DNA of 64,000 nucleotides from Gymnorhina tibicen (Eukaryota; Chordata; Aves; Passeriformes; Artamidae), in the NCBI GenBank assembly GCA_013399875.1, contig VXAZ01000598.1:1-64000 (forward strand). Reading direction: 5' to 3'. The notes below the pieces were generated by a model. That model did not search any database. It had not been told where the DNA came from and was given only the letters and a program-made list of their open reading frames with translations. Shown piece by piece: positions 46,116 to 59,672 of the stretch (positions are counted from its first letter, which is position 1; each line of letters starts with the position of its first letter). The translations under genes were made by a program, and so were the position numbers.

Positions 46116-49100
46116 GATGGGAAAAAATAAGTCTCTTGGCACCTACGGTGATTTAAATTTTCATAGTACTGTTTGAAATCATAGGTTTGTTCTCTCTTCT
46201 TTCCTGGTCAAGTTTCCAGTTAGACAGCATGCTGCCAGCTTTACTTTATGTGAAGTTTTCTACAGATTAGAATCTTTTTGCTTTATTTCCACTTCTCCCA
46301 AATGGAACAGTTCAGTACTTGCTCAGTACTATCTCAGAGGTGTCCATGGTATCTGAGGATGACAGTAGCTACTCACATTGAAGTTTAACTTTCAACTTTT
46401 TATTACTGCAGTGGTAGTATAACTTCAGTACAAATCAAACCATCATCTTAGCCCCTCAGGTGCCTTCATATATCTTGTTCATCTCCTACAAAATTTTCTG
46501 CATCACTGATTATTAGAACATTTTATTGTGGTTGTTCTTGCCATATCCCAAACTCAAGGCAGGGTACACAGTTGCAAATAAAGGGAATTACAATGTTGGG
46601 CAGGTCAGTAAAGAGTGAGAGGAATAAGTGTGTGATGCTGCAAAGCCACTTGCTGAGCTGGAATTGGCCCTATTGAGGCAAAGTAAGATGGTCTGAGAGT
46701 AAAGAAGCACATTTTCTCTCATGTTGCTAACCTGAGATAGTTTCTTCAGTGTCTGGGTGTTTGGATGTGAAGATTATCGAGCTGATTGCACATCCTACCC
46801 CTTAACTGCCCCCAGGCCCAAAAGGGCAGCTTAACATCCTTCTAGCACATCATAAATGGGTCTCACACACACTCACAGGAATGTCCCAGCTTGTCTCATC
46901 AGCTTGTCTTGAAGCTTACAGACTTCATGATTGATTATGAACTGATTTTGTTGCTCAAACTATATTGCAGTCTGAGAGATGCTGATCCTGTCAAAAGCTA
47001 ATTATATTTCTCTGAAGTTCACAAAGGAAATAGAGTTTAAAAAAATGATGGTATGTAGATGCTACTGGTGGAACAGTATTCATTTCCCTCCATTGTGAAA
47101 ACATGCACACAAAAAAAATCAGTTTGACAGACATCAACCATTTCATGCTTCTACCACTATCTCCGGATTTCATATTTTTGTGGTTTTGCTTACAGACACT
47201 CAACAGTGACCTTTTTCTATTACTTTTTTGGTACTTGCCATTTTTTCTGCTGGTATTATTCTTCCTGTTTGGTCTGGAAGCTTTAGGTTATCTACACATG
47301 ACTTCATATTATTTCCTCCTTATTCACTCCATGCTTATTTTAGCTGTTTTTTCCTTCCTCTTACTTTTTCTACCAACTTCCTATGTGCATCTATGTATTC
47401 CTTGCTTTCCTCCACACTTCAGGGAGCTGCCTCCTCAGAAACCTCTAGTATTTGGACATTGTGATGTGAATGTGATTCATTAAAAACATTCAGAAACAAG
47501 AACAGTTTCAGCCTCATAAACAATATTCTCATTTGATAATGACGACCACAACATTTGCCCCTACTTCAACCATGTATTTTACCTAAAACAGAAAATCAGT
47601 TCCCTGACTGGGTGCAGCACATGGGAAGAAGTGGGGCAAGAGGAAGGCAAAGCCACCAGGAGGGGTGGCAGTGCTGTTCTGACCAGGTCTAAGCCAACAG
47701 GGACATCTTAGGCCAGCCTAAACTGATGATGAAACCAAGGCTCTGCTCAAGGTGACCCTTTTGTGCCTTGTGATTGTCAGTAGATATATGACAAAAGTGA
47801 GCTCAGGCCCAGGACTCTGACTTCTCAACTAAAAGCCTGAGTATTCAATACTTTGTCTCCACTTTCGTCGCAGCCCCAGTCAAAGCTGTACCTGCCTGGA
47901 GTTAGAGAAATGGAACTTTCAAACCGGGTCAAACTTACACTGACTTTTCTGTAAGTAGGCTATTAATAGAGTGCCTGCATTACTCTCTCCACATCAATGC
48001 ATTTCTCCTCTACCTTTCCACATAACCTCGCACTTATTTTCTATATTTACCTGCTTCCTCGCTATAAATATCAAAAGTGTAGATGGAACAGAGTGAAATA
48101 AATGAAAGAATGCAGAGTGCACATAAAACAAATCACAACATTAGTAACTCTTCTGGCAAGCTCTCTTGTACTCTATAATGCAAGTTAAATCCCATCTACA
48201 TGAAAAAGGTCCACCTGAATTTAGGAGAAATTGTTCTCTTTTCTGTAATTTGATTCCGTATTTCAGAATTGCAGTGTTTCATCCCTGCTGCCCCACTTCA
48301 CTGACCCTGCAAAAAATGAGAAACCTACATTAAATCCCACAGATTTAAAAAAACTATACAGGCCTACTGTTTGCCTTAGAAGTAGAGTGTGAAGAACTTT
48401 TTTATAGTGTAGGGCCAATTTTCTTTTCAAAGAAAAACAGCCCATGTAAAGTATTGTAATGTGTCCACTCTTAGCTGGTTCCTGCATGCAACAGCATTAT
48501 TTTTGATATATAGCATTTAATTTCTTGCAAACAAAAGTAATCCAAAACACAGCACTTTGAAATATTTTTTTTAAATAGGAAAAATTATGTTTTCCCTTTT
48601 CCTACCGTTCTGGAAAAAAAGAAAATTTGAAGGATTAAGTGAACTATCAGATTCTAGAGACCTTTTGAGTCACCAGCTAGAAAGAATGTTTACCTTTATA
48701 GGTTGAGATTTCTCCTTTTCACTTGAGACCTTCTGCTAGCCTATTTTGCAGTGCCCAATTTTAAACCCAGGAGAATCCTTCCCCTATCTGGCTGTTGTCT
48801 GATACATCTTTTGTGTTGTGCTATTCTTCTTTCAACTTGAATAATTCTAACATTTGACAACACACAAAAATTAGAAATTTTATTATTACTTTATAAAGGT
48901 CACTATATTCATGTTTGTTATTGGTGTCACTGGAAGTGAACAATGAATACACATTACACAAGTAATATTAACCAAAATATTAACCAAAATAAAGCTATGC
49001 AGAAAGTTTGTATAACATTATTACCTAAGCAACTTCAAACAGCAAAAGTCTCTGTCAGGAAGCTGGAACAAACAAATATTCATGATAAATGAGGAAATGT

Positions 49101-49604
49101 GGTGGGTTTTTTTAGCATTCCAGATGGTAAATATCTGGAGGAAATTGTCAGGAACAGGGATACAATCAAATGAAATCATGTGCCCTGACAGTTCCCTGAC
49201 TCGGTTTCCTTGCAGTAAGACAGGAATACTCATTGTCCACTTTCACGTTCTATAGGACCTACGAGATCTTCCTAGTTCCTGAGTGGGATGGCACACAGGC
49301 AGCCTCTGCCCTGGTGTCAGCATACAGCTATAAGGGCAGCCAGTGATGCTTGCTTTGTAGGACAGGGCCACAAACTTTGCAAAGGATTCATCAGACCATC
49401 TCGACCCTACAGAATTTCTCATGTGGGTAAGAATCAGGGGTGCAAGATGGCAAGTGATTACTGAAGAGATTACTGAAGAGAAGAACCTGGAGGGGTTCTC
49501 AAAAACAAAAAAGCACAGGCAGGGTTTAGAGCTGCTCAGGTGGCTGGATTGCAGCCAGCACATAGCCAGGCTGTGTTGCACTGTGCAGGGTGTGACACTG
49601 GACA
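46116..49604. other. Unique AT-rich non-coding stretch
   Basis: About 3.5 kb with no supported gene. A 12-bp direct repeat (ATTAACCAAAAT twice) lies at about 48967-48990. The Leu/Phe-rich frame at 47103-47483 follows a pyrimidine-rich stretch and is not taken as a gene. Confidence 0.55.
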
Positions 49605-49670
49605 CACCACATCCCCAGGCTCACCACATCCCCAGCCTCACAGCATTCCCAGGCTCACTGCATCCCTGGG
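49605..49670 (+). repeat. 17-bp minisatellite, about 3.9 copies
   Basis: Units CACCACATCCCCAGGCT (49605-49621), CACCACATCCCCAGCCT (49622-49638), CACAGCATTCCCAGGCT (49639-49655) and a shortened CACTGCATCCCTGGG (49656-49670). Divergence rises from left to right. Confidence 0.88.
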
Positions 49671-51079
49671 ATTGCTTCTTCCCAATGCCAAGGAGATCAG
49701 CATGGCCTCACAAACTGGTGTTCAACTGAGTCCTGGGTGGGAATCCCAAGTGAACTGCTTGAGAGCTGCAAATAACTTAGGAGACAGCGATAGCTCTTTC
49801 TTTTTCCAGCAGATGGGCTTCCTGTATTATCCACTCAGTCCCAGAAATAGAGATAAATCTTTGTCTTAGACATCAAAAATAGCAGATGCCGGGTTCATTG
49901 GGTCATAAATAGAGCAAAATTCAGAAAGATGCACAAGCTGATGTGCCATGTGAACCATATTTCCTTTCAGATTATATCTTCTTTGCATGGTCTGGGCTTT
50001 TAAGGTCTTTTCCATCTGTGACACTGGATAATTCAATTAGAAGATTCACTTCCACTTAAGACCTCATTTGTCTTATGGAGGTAGCACAATAAATGACAGC
50101 CCTGTGAGCCACAGCACAAGACAGTGGCTCTGCCTTCCACCTTGCTCATCGATTAGACTAACAAGAGGACATCTGTTTCTGAGGTCTGGAGTTGGTCTTT
50201 GTTCCCCTGGTTGCCTGGCTCCAGGAGTGTGAGCGAGAGCCAAGCAGCTGAAGCAGAAATAACACCAAGCAGGAAACAAGTAATTTCCATGCCACTGGAA
50301 ATGCATGTGCAGAGAGCAATCATGTGTAGCCTGCAATTGTGTTTGTGAATAAATATTTCAGCTATCATTCTTAATACGAGTTTATTGCTGGCAGTGGCCT
50401 AGTGCTGAACAGTGGTGTCACTGGAATTCAGCTTAGTATTCAAGCTCAGCTGAAAAATGACAGCAATGCATGTTTTCTGCCAATTTTAATAGGAGCTCAG
50501 CAGCTGAGCAGAGCATTCTTTACAGATACTGCATTTGGGGAGCAGAGGGATTGTTTAGCAGAACAAGTCAAATAATTGGGATAAGCCAGTAAAGCATCTC
50601 TATCAGCAAACATATTTTCGTTTACAGGGACTCCCCAAGGGATAAACCACTTGAATTTATGTGTTTGTGATGTGTCTTCATTGTCTAGCCATGACCAGGA
50701 TTACCTGCTTTGAGGGTGGCACACCCTCTAAATGCATGCATCACGTGTTTAGACAAACAGTGCTATCCTATATATAAGATCCTGACTGGACTCAGATTGA
50801 CTGAAAATACAGAAGAACCATATAGACTGGGACTGGAAAGTGGCAAATCAGAAGAGATATTAAAGACATTGATAAACTCATGAATACTATGAAGAGATTT
50901 GGGATGACACTCTTTTCTTTTTTAATATATCTAAAAAAAGTACTAGTTATTTAGTCATGCACCACAGGAACTTACTTACGCAAAAAAATCACATATGTTT
51001 AAGAAGCAATTAAACAAAATTGCAGCAGAGAAAGCCACCATAGATATTAGGAGCACATGAGCAAATATTATGTATGCAT
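49671..51079. other. Unique non-coding stretch
   Basis: About 1.4 kb; no gene or recognised repeat. Confidence 0.6.
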
Positions 51080-51172
51080 CCTCTCTTGATTTACATTTTG
51101 GGTAGGTATCTGATATTGGCCACTGGTGGACACAGGACAATGGGGTAGATGGACCTTTGCACCAGTATGGCA
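51080..51172 (-). mobile_element. Ancient amniote interspersed repeat fragment (probable)
   Basis: On minus the text CAAAGGTCCATCTACCCCAT and then CAGTGGCCAATATCAGATAC matches from memory an old repeat abundant in turtles and crocodilians, where it reads CAAAGGTCCATCTAGCCCAG and CAGTGGCCAATACCAGATGC. I cannot assign a family with certainty (CR1/L3-like is possible). The high divergence fits great age. The minus-strand open frame across it (50976-51173) is not a gene. Confidence 0.5.
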
Positions 51173-52637
51173 CTTGTTACATAGCTAACTTCTTAAAGTG
51201 CCACTGATATTATCCCAGTCTTCATCGGTTTGTAAGTCATGCATGGATTCAGTGTGCACAGGACATCTGGGTAAACTGGTGATAACATGGAAGAAACAGC
51301 ACTATTTTTTAAACTGTCTGTGGGAACTACACCTCCAAACATCTTAAAACTCTTACTCAAGTGAGAAATTTTTAAAACATGCTATGTGTCTGTCATTACA
51401 ACACTTTTTCTAGAAATGAATCTGTTTACTCAGAAGGAAACACTAAGAAAGGCCTTGTGAATCTTAGAAATAACCTGACATCAGGGAATACTAATGTTCA
51501 AATGGCACCCTCTGCTTTGTCAATTTGTGTAATGCTTATAAGTCGATATGTCACTTTGTCTTGATAAAGGTTAAGTGCAGGTAATGGATTAATTGGATTA
51601 TTGGGTGTAATGAAAATAGTCCCAGGAGAGCACAGATGTAAAGAGACACGAGCAAGATTATGGACTACCAGCAACAGCTGAAAATACTTTTATTTCAGAC
51701 ATGCAGATCATGACCTGACTTTTAAGTATAGTGATCCAGCATATGGTTCACAATGGAGTCTTGGAAGAATAATCACCACTGGTGGTTATTTTCTGGAATG
51801 TCAAGGAAGATACATAACTCTCCCAGTATCATTCAGTGTATGAATATTTCAGTCTTCCTGGATTAGCACCGTAGCTTTACTGGTGACAAGTATCATACAG
51901 TAAGCACTCTTTTCCTCATTTTAAGTAACTCAGACATTATATCCTACCGATGAAATGACAGAAGTAATTTAAAAGCATTTTACAATGCTCTCTCCTGGTT
52001 TACCATTTTTAATTTATGATCTGTGGACTACTACTATGAGGTTCAGCAACAGAAAGGCAAGCCAATTGTCAGCAGGCTTAAATTCCCTCTAAATGAACTG
52101 TATTTTTCCATGCAGTGGAAAAGACTGGTGACATCTGCAGATGAAAAATAAAATAGAATCAATTTGTGCCATTTCAGACAGAGCTTTTTAAACACCTAAT
52201 TTTCTCCAAAAGCAGTCCCGGTTTTATAAAAGGGAGCAAGGAACTGATTTATCAGTTAATTCAATACTACCATACTTCTCTGCAGCAAAGCAGAAAAGGG
52301 TGCACAGTGCTTTCGTTAAACATTGCTCAATATAGGCAACTGCACACGGAAATTGATGCCTTCCCTATGTTTTAACTGTTAATGCATAAACCAGCACAAA
52401 CTCTCATGACCTAACGTCTGCACAAGGAACTTTTGTGTTCTCTCACTTCTTTCTTTCACTTGGAACTCACAGAGGTTCTTTTGTTCATGCTACCTTAAAA
52501 TATCATAACAAAAAGAAGAAGGAAGAAAAATCGATTGAGGCAGTCAATCTGATATAAAAGATCTTTTTTCCACACATTTTGAAATGTTTAATGTATGTAG
52601 GGCCAAATTCTAAGCCTTTTTAAAAGTGAAGGTGGGA

Positions 52638-52639
<2 letters not shown>
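51173..52639. other. Unique AT-rich non-coding stretch
   Basis: No supported gene. A near-perfect inverted repeat (11-bp arms, one mismatch) lies at 51768-51790. Confidence 0.6.
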
Positions 52640-52708
<69 letters not shown>

Positions 52709-52753
52709 TATTATTATTATTAAAANATTATTATTATTATTATTATTATTATT
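52640..52753. repeat. AAT microsatellite turning into ATT, with an N
   Basis: About 69 bases of (AAT)n (52640-52708) switch to (ATT)n (to about 52721), then TAAAA, the N at 52726, and more (ATT)n to about 52753. Since ATT is the complement of AAT, the tract is a long inverted repeat. The N marks an unresolved join, so neither length nor the switch should be trusted. Confidence 0.9.
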
Positions 52754-55700
52754 TCTTTAAAATTATGTATTATTTATATGCAGAAAAATTTCCATATTGG
52801 TTAGATTAATTACTCATAATTAATAATCGGTCTAGCTCCGTTAAATAACTTTATATCACTGAAGCCTCTACACCAGGCTGTCCAGATACCTCTCCTAGGA
52901 TCCCAGTCACACTAAAAGGATATGATCATCTGCAGTACTAGTTCTGAATATTAAAAACATATTTTTAAAATTCTGCCCCCATTTAAGGACAGGGTAGCCG
53001 GTATGGAATCAGGATATGAATATATATAAATCAGGTTCCTTCTACTGAGGTGAAATAATCTGAATTCCCCAGGAAGTGAAGGACTGTCTTAGGTTCTTCA
53101 TTTTTATGACTAGATCTGCTAGATCATAGTACAGATGTACTCAGTCATTCCATTCAGTTACGTGCAACTAAAAGATCACTTTTCTGTGTTTCTTCCAGGA
53201 GCCACCCTTTGTCTTCTCTTCTACCCGAGCAAAATTACTCTGAAAAACCTAGCTTTTAATACTCTCTTTGGCAGGTTAAAGTGCACCTTGCTGAGAAACT
53301 GAATTTAGGGTAGGCAGCCTCAGAAACACCTGGGATGTGTTGTAAATGTAGGATCAGACCTTTCTTTCAGGAGACAAATCCCAAGAATTCTGACATTTCT
53401 TTTAAAAATATATCAGAGCTAAGCCGGTAAATTAGTTAACAGTTCCTGTTTGCTGGCAAAGAAGTCTTTTCAAACTTACTCAGCACTTTGTGTCAGATGC
53501 TGAATGTCTGCGGTCATAATCTTAAATTCCTGTTTGTTTTCAGTCAGCTGTTTTTGTTTTTTTCCAAAAAAACCAAATAGTTGCACAGGACTCAGTTTCT
53601 CCAGATGTCATATTCTCACAAACAGGTTATAAGACACTTCTTGTCTTCCTCAGTTAGGTTATGAAAATCACTCTGATCACTCATTTCTCTCCTGTTTCCT
53701 TCACACTCAATGTCTTCTAGAGCATATCTGTCCCATTAATAGCTTGTTTCATAAACATAACAAGTACAAAAGCCATTCCCTTCACGTCCTGCAGAATAAT
53801 TCAGTGCAACAAGAATCAGGAAGCTGAACAATACATGTGAACACACGTATTTTTGAAAGACTGGCTAACACAACTCATTGATGAAAGCTTTATATGACGG
53901 TGAAGCCACTGGGATTCTCTATTCCATTATCATCTGCTATCAGTTTAAGCATTTTGTTGCTGTATTTTGCTGGTGTGAACAGCATTTACTCTTTTTTGAT
54001 GATGAATTGTGTCCCAGATTGATTTTATATGTGGAAATCTCCCTGGGGACTTTGCAGTCCCACAGAAGGTGGGGCTATTTTTCACATGACAGTGCCAGAG
54101 CAGTGGAATATACAGCTGCAAGCCCCAGGACATTGCTGTACCTGGGCTGTCATCTCCTCCAGTGGAGACTTCCAGTGCTCAGGGGAAAAATCTCTCTTTT
54201 AAAGAGGCTTAAGATTTTGGAGTTTATATACTTCTTTCAACATAAGGTCCAGGAACTGAAACGTTGCCCAAAAAAGTGATGTAACGTGGTGCTGCCACAA
54301 GCTGCACCACTGTGTACGGAGGGTTAGCACTGCACCGAAGCACAGGGAATACAGTCATGCTAGGTAGGGCAGTGCTGAGGAATTGAACAGTGCTGTGGGA
54401 TGTGCCCAGGCACTCACACCCGATGGCATTAGATGATTAGGCTCACCCTCAGTAAAGTTTTGGTCCAACAAAACAAATAGGCTCCCAAAACATCCTAGAC
54501 ATGGTAATTTCCAGTTGTGGCCATCGTATTTGGAAATGTAAGTGGGGTTAAGAAGCCGTGAGCTCAGAATTCTAAGAGGTTGGCCTCTGTGCCATTAAAA
54601 ATCTGTTATGCTTGATTTACAAGCATAGATGTAATCAACAAATGGAACTCTTACTTCAATGATTCACTAATTGTGATCTTTGTATTTTATTATTACAATA
54701 GCTGTTATCTACAAATCATGCTATGGTCCCTAGATCTGCCCCAAAGCATGCACAGCACAGTAGGGTAGAACACATAACAGTAATGCCTCACTGTCTGCAA
54801 GTCTCCCAACTTAACATTAGGTTAAATCAAACTTTTCCATCTTCCTTCTGAGGCTGACACAAATGATGTGAGATCTTGTCTCTACATAAGTACCTTCCAG
54901 TGGAACTGATAACTGCACAGGAGGGACTTGGTAGCCCCAGTACGCATCTTTCTGGACAGCTAATGCAGGAAAATGGAACTTGCCTTTGGAAAAAAAAAGA
55001 AGCACTGACAAGTTCTTGTGCTTTTGGAATGAAATTTAAAAGTAATTTTTCCTGGATGGGAAGAGTGAACAAACACCAGCAATAGCAACTCAGTCCAAAG
55101 AAGCCAATAGAAGTTCTGTTACTGGTATTTTTATGAACAGACCACATATATGAAAATAACCACTTGTAAAAACTGGCTGCTTTTTTCTCAATTTTGCTCT
55201 TCAGTTATAAGTGCAGCAGCAACTCTGCAACTGTCCTGTTATCAAATTGTTATGTCAGAATAAAACAAAAGAGTACAAGTTTCAGAAAAAGTGAATATCA
55301 TGCAATCATCTTTAGTCAGTGCATCATCCACCTAAAACAGCAAGAGTCCTATAGAAATAAATAACTTAATAATAGATAAGGACTACCTTATTCTTTGTGC
55401 ATTTTGACGCTGCCTTGTTATTTAAGCACTGGGACAATTACTTTCCCCACTATCATTTTTCCTCCCTGTGTTTCTCTTTCATTTTTTGTTTCTTCATCAG
55501 ACCACTGAAAAATAAAGTTGGAAAGCATAGGTACCCATGGAACAAAGGGATAAAAAAGCACTATGGGAGTAGAGGACAGAGGGAATCTGCAATAGTGGAT
55601 TTAGTGTAGTTTGTAGCATTATCTTTCCAGACTGCCCAGCAAGAGGCCAGTTGCTCAACTTGTCATGTTCCAATGAAAGAGAAACCCATGACTATTGCAA

Positions 55701-58110
55701 CCAGGAAATGTTGACATAATGGAGTTACTAAGAAAACCTGAATCTTAGTCATTCTCCATCTTAGACACATTGCAAGCAAAGTCACACAAGTTTTATGCAT
55801 ATTAGTGCCACCACTTTTTTTGTTGTTGTTTTGCCTTGAAAGGGATTATAATAATCAGGCAAATTTTTTTGTCAGCGCACAAAATGAAATAGCGTTTTCC
55901 ACAAACACATGAAAAAGAAGATGTTGAGCCTGTAGCATGGTTGTATCCTGTGAATGGATCCATTGCAAGGAAGGGGAACTACCGAGAACTGCCAGTAGGA
56001 CAGATTCAGACACATGTGGGTCTCTCCACCTCCAGTTGCTATCATTATTGCACTCTTAATGCCCTTGGGGAGACATTAATCCTGTATTCAAGAATTCTCT
56101 CAGTACTGAACATTCTGGACAATGACCTGCCTATGAGACTACACGAATTCTCCACCACGCTTTAAAAAAGTCACTAGTGGAAGTAGCAGTAGCTGGATAT
56201 ACAGAAGACTGAGCCAGTTAAATTTGGCTAAAGGGAGTTAATATTGTAGGCAAGGGCTCTGTGGCATGAAGCAAGGAGGAGAAAGGCAGAGCTAGCTGTG
56301 TGATTGGAGCAGGATGAGCAAGGCAAGGAAAAGGATGGAAAACGACGTGAGCAGGTGTGGGACCTCATGCCCTTGTGGTATTACATGTGGGTTATTCCCA
56401 CGGTGGTGGGAAAGGAGAGGGTGGATGCCACTGCAGGGCACGGACCATCTGCCTACTGCTGCCCACTGGAGCGATCTGCATGAGAGGAAGTGAGAACACG
56501 AGTTGCAAAAGGCAGTACAGCTGAGCCTGTGCCCCTGTCTTGGCACCCCAGGCTGCTGCTAAGTCCCTTGCTTTCAGATCATTTTCAGATCTCCCGCTCT
56601 TATGTTCTCCTGTTAGCAGCAATTCATTTTCCATGCTCTCCCCCTTTTATGAGACTGTAATATGGCTGAATGCCATTGATTCAATCAAAATAAACATCAA
56701 AAATCCTCTTAAAAACATTAGTATGTAAATCTTTGTGTCAAGTCAGTAAAGATGATGATTATCACTCAGAGTCAAGAAATATTTTTTGGGACAAACAAAA
56801 GATGAAGTGTAGGTGTTTATTTAGCTATTGTCTTTTGATGATCTTCATTTTTAAGCCCTGAAGATGTGTGAAATGGTCTCCATATTAAAGAACTTCTGCT
56901 GAAGACATTGACTAAATCAATGCGAGTTAGGGTTAGAGGCCAGGATTTCTAAAATCTTGATAGGCATATTTAGCTACCTCTTATTATCTGCTTCCTCCTG
57001 TTCAGAGCAAGTGATCACAGATAAATCACAGATCTACATATTTTGCACATGATGTAAAAATTATGAAAAGAATTGAACTGAAATATGAGAAGCATATAGC
57101 CAAAATTTTAATTGCTTGCCTTAATGTTCATGCCTGCTGCTAAGTTTGAATCCTTGAATCCTCTGCTCTTCTAATCAATACAGGAATAGAAAATGTGCCT
57201 TTTGTTTAAGAAGTCACTAGTATATAAACTTCAACTGAAGTAAGCAGAAATGAAACAAAAGCTTATGTTTTCCTGCAAAAATGAGTGACCAGCAGTAAAT
57301 TCTGGGTAATGAAAGGGGTTTGTTTCATGACAGAGAGATCTCGGGCAGATAACCACAAGTATGTGTCATTCTTTATTCATTGTGAAGTTGAGAGGGGAAG
57401 GCTAGTCTGCCTTTAACATTTGAAAGCTAAAAGTCACACTCAACGTATTTTCAAGTTATTAGTAAAATTAAGGTTCTTACAGCTGCTATAATTCCCCAAA
57501 TATATAAATACTCTGCTTTGAATATGTATCTCAAATATATAGTTCTTGCCATTACCAGTATAACCCAAATAATTTGGTACATTATAAAACAACACATTAG
57601 GAGTTTTTCTATTGATTGGCAAACAGGTTTCTGCTGGGATGGTATTATCATCTAATGGCTCTAAAAAGCATAAAACTACTGAATTATTTAACCTAATTTA
57701 AATTCCACGCAGAGGTAGAAAACCCACAACAAATCTGTTCTTGCTCAAAATAATTTTTTGTTGTTAATTTGTGATTTAAATGTTAAAGACTTTTCTTAAA
57801 CCTGATTTTATTTATTTTGCTGACATATCATGCTTCTAAGATTCTGCATATACTGGGAAAGGCTCATGTAATTTACTTCTTGAGCTGCAGTTAATGGTAT
57901 CCTTATTATTTTCCTTATTGCAATAATTTTCTTTGTTTTCACCCTGACAGTTTAACTATTATAATTCAAAGTAGCAGTGTTGAAAGACAAATAAGACAAA
58001 TGAGCTTTTTAAAAATAAATCATCTCGGGTTTATTTGTATTTTCCTTCATTTAATTTGACATGAGCATTTATTTCCTGATTAAGAAGCTCAGGATTGGCA
58101 TACAGCACCC
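52754..58110. other. Unique AT-rich non-coding stretch
   Basis: About 5.4 kb without a recognised interspersed repeat or gene. The frame at 53878-54279 (plus, 133 codons) has no recognisable domain and is treated as chance. Confidence 0.6.
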
Positions 58111-58223
58111 ACCATGTGGGGCTCCGAGCAACAAGGTCTAGTGAAAGGTGTCCCAGCCCATGGCAGGGGCATTGGAACTAGGCAGTCTTTAAGGCCCCTT
58201 CCAGCCCAAGCCATTCTATGATT
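58111..58223 (+). mobile_element. CR1 LINE 3' tail, plus strand
   Basis: GCTCCGAGCAACAAGGTCTA, CCCATGGCAGGGGCATTGGA and CTTTAAGGCCCCTTCCAGCC followed by CCATTCTATGATT is the standard end of a CR1. It is strongly 5'-truncated and keeps only the last ORF2 codons and the 3' UTR. Confidence 0.93.
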
Positions 58224-59505
58224 AGAAATACAGCAATACCAAAAACTTGGCATCAGGGTGTTTCACAACATTTTTGTCTGAGAAAAAACAAAACCAAAAA
58301 ACCACAACCCCAACCAAAAACCTTACGCAGTTTAACGGTTTAAAAAAGTTCATTATGGAAAGGTAACTCACCCTGCATATCCCCAGAGATTCTGGCCTCT
58401 TTTTCAATTACTTTGGTAATTTCCACTGATACGGACACCTGTTCTTTGGATACCTGTTCAGACTACCATCCTTATTTCACTGAGGACACTAAAAAGCAGC
58501 TAGGTATTATATAATAAAAATGCCTTTTACGAATTTAAAAACAGAGTGAGAAACGTCTTTTCTGCATTTCTCCAAGCATGTGAGCTGTATACATAGTGTG
58601 GAAATGCAGGACAAAACATGTAGAATATTTTTCTTCAGTGTCGTAGACACTTCCTTGCCTTGCTCATTGAGGTAGAGAGGTTCATTTAGGAACACATGCT
58701 AATGTCATTTCCTTTTGAAAAGGAATAGTGATTTCTTCTGTTTAAACATGGAGAAGGAGCTAAATGTCTATGCGCTGGTCAGCAGGAGAGCTGCTGCTCT
58801 CAGAGAGCACAGCACTGTGAGGACTGTCTTTGCTGGGCTTTGCACAGGCACCCAGCTGCAGCCAGATGGTTACTTGACTCTTCAAAAAAAAAGTACTAGT
58901 TAACAACAGCCTAAGGAAGTACAGGGCAACCCTTCCAGCTTTGCTCTTTCCTTCCAAGCCTTTAACTTCCCTCCCAACTCAAAACTTCACTAGTCTTTGA
59001 GAAGAACATCTGCTATGACAGAGACTGAGTACACTGGGGCCAGCATTTAAATTTAAAGTGGCTTTGATTAGACTCCAGAATGCCTAGCAGAATACTTATA
59101 CCACAGGCTGATTCAAAGACATAAAGAGCATACTATGGCTGTGTTACTTTAGGGGACCTTTTGACACCAGCCTATTTGTCAGAGCAAAGTGTGAAATAGT
59201 CAAGACCTGAATGATCATCCAACCACTGCAGAAGTCCCATGTGTTCAGGCAGGCAGTACCCACCCCCCCTGGACCTCGAAACTGGAGACTGTTGGGATGG
59301 GAGAAAGTAGAGGCCAGGAACAGGAGAATTCATGTCCTGTGCCCGTGAGGATGTACTCGGGCATCAGGATAGGCCAGCCATTCATTTCCCCCTTGCCGCG
59401 GTGCTGTCCTCCAGCTAGCGGCGACCACCCAGCACTGGGCTCTTGCCCAGCCCGGAGGGGTGATGGAGGCTGCACACAGCACAGGAGGGCAGGCACAGCT
59501 CCGGC
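58224..59505. other. Non-coding stretch, GC-rich right end
   Basis: No supported gene. From about 59270 the sequence becomes GC- and CpG-richer as it approaches the LTR. It could be retroviral sequence beyond the LTR edge, but no protein motif was recognised in the frames there. Confidence 0.5.
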
Positions 59506-59590
59506 AGTGTTCGCCTTGCCCACCGTTGGCAAGGACGCGTGGAGGAGGAAGGCAGGAGGCGGAGGGACTTCTTCGATGAAAAATGAAGGG

Positions 59591-59596
59591 TTTATT
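59591..59596 (-). promoter_or_regulatory. AATAAA polyadenylation signal in LTR
   Basis: TTTATT on plus; on minus it lies about 75 bp downstream of the TATA box of the same LTR. Confidence 0.65.
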
Positions 59597-59665
59597 GAGG
59601 GTGAGAGTCCAGGAGCAAACCAAGCAGGGAGACGAAGAAACCAGAAAATGACTGTGACAAGGCGG

Positions 59666-59672
59666 TTTTATA
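59666..59672 (-). promoter_or_regulatory. TATA box of minus-strand LTR
   Basis: TTTTATA on plus reads TATAAAA on minus, downstream of a cluster of four inverted CCAAT boxes. Confidence 0.65.

Noticed and set aside
47103..47483. 126-codon Leu/Phe-rich open frame resembling membrane segments
   Set aside because: It is the translation of a pyrimidine-rich stretch; a second overlapping frame (47228-47464) is open too, and there is no start or splice context.
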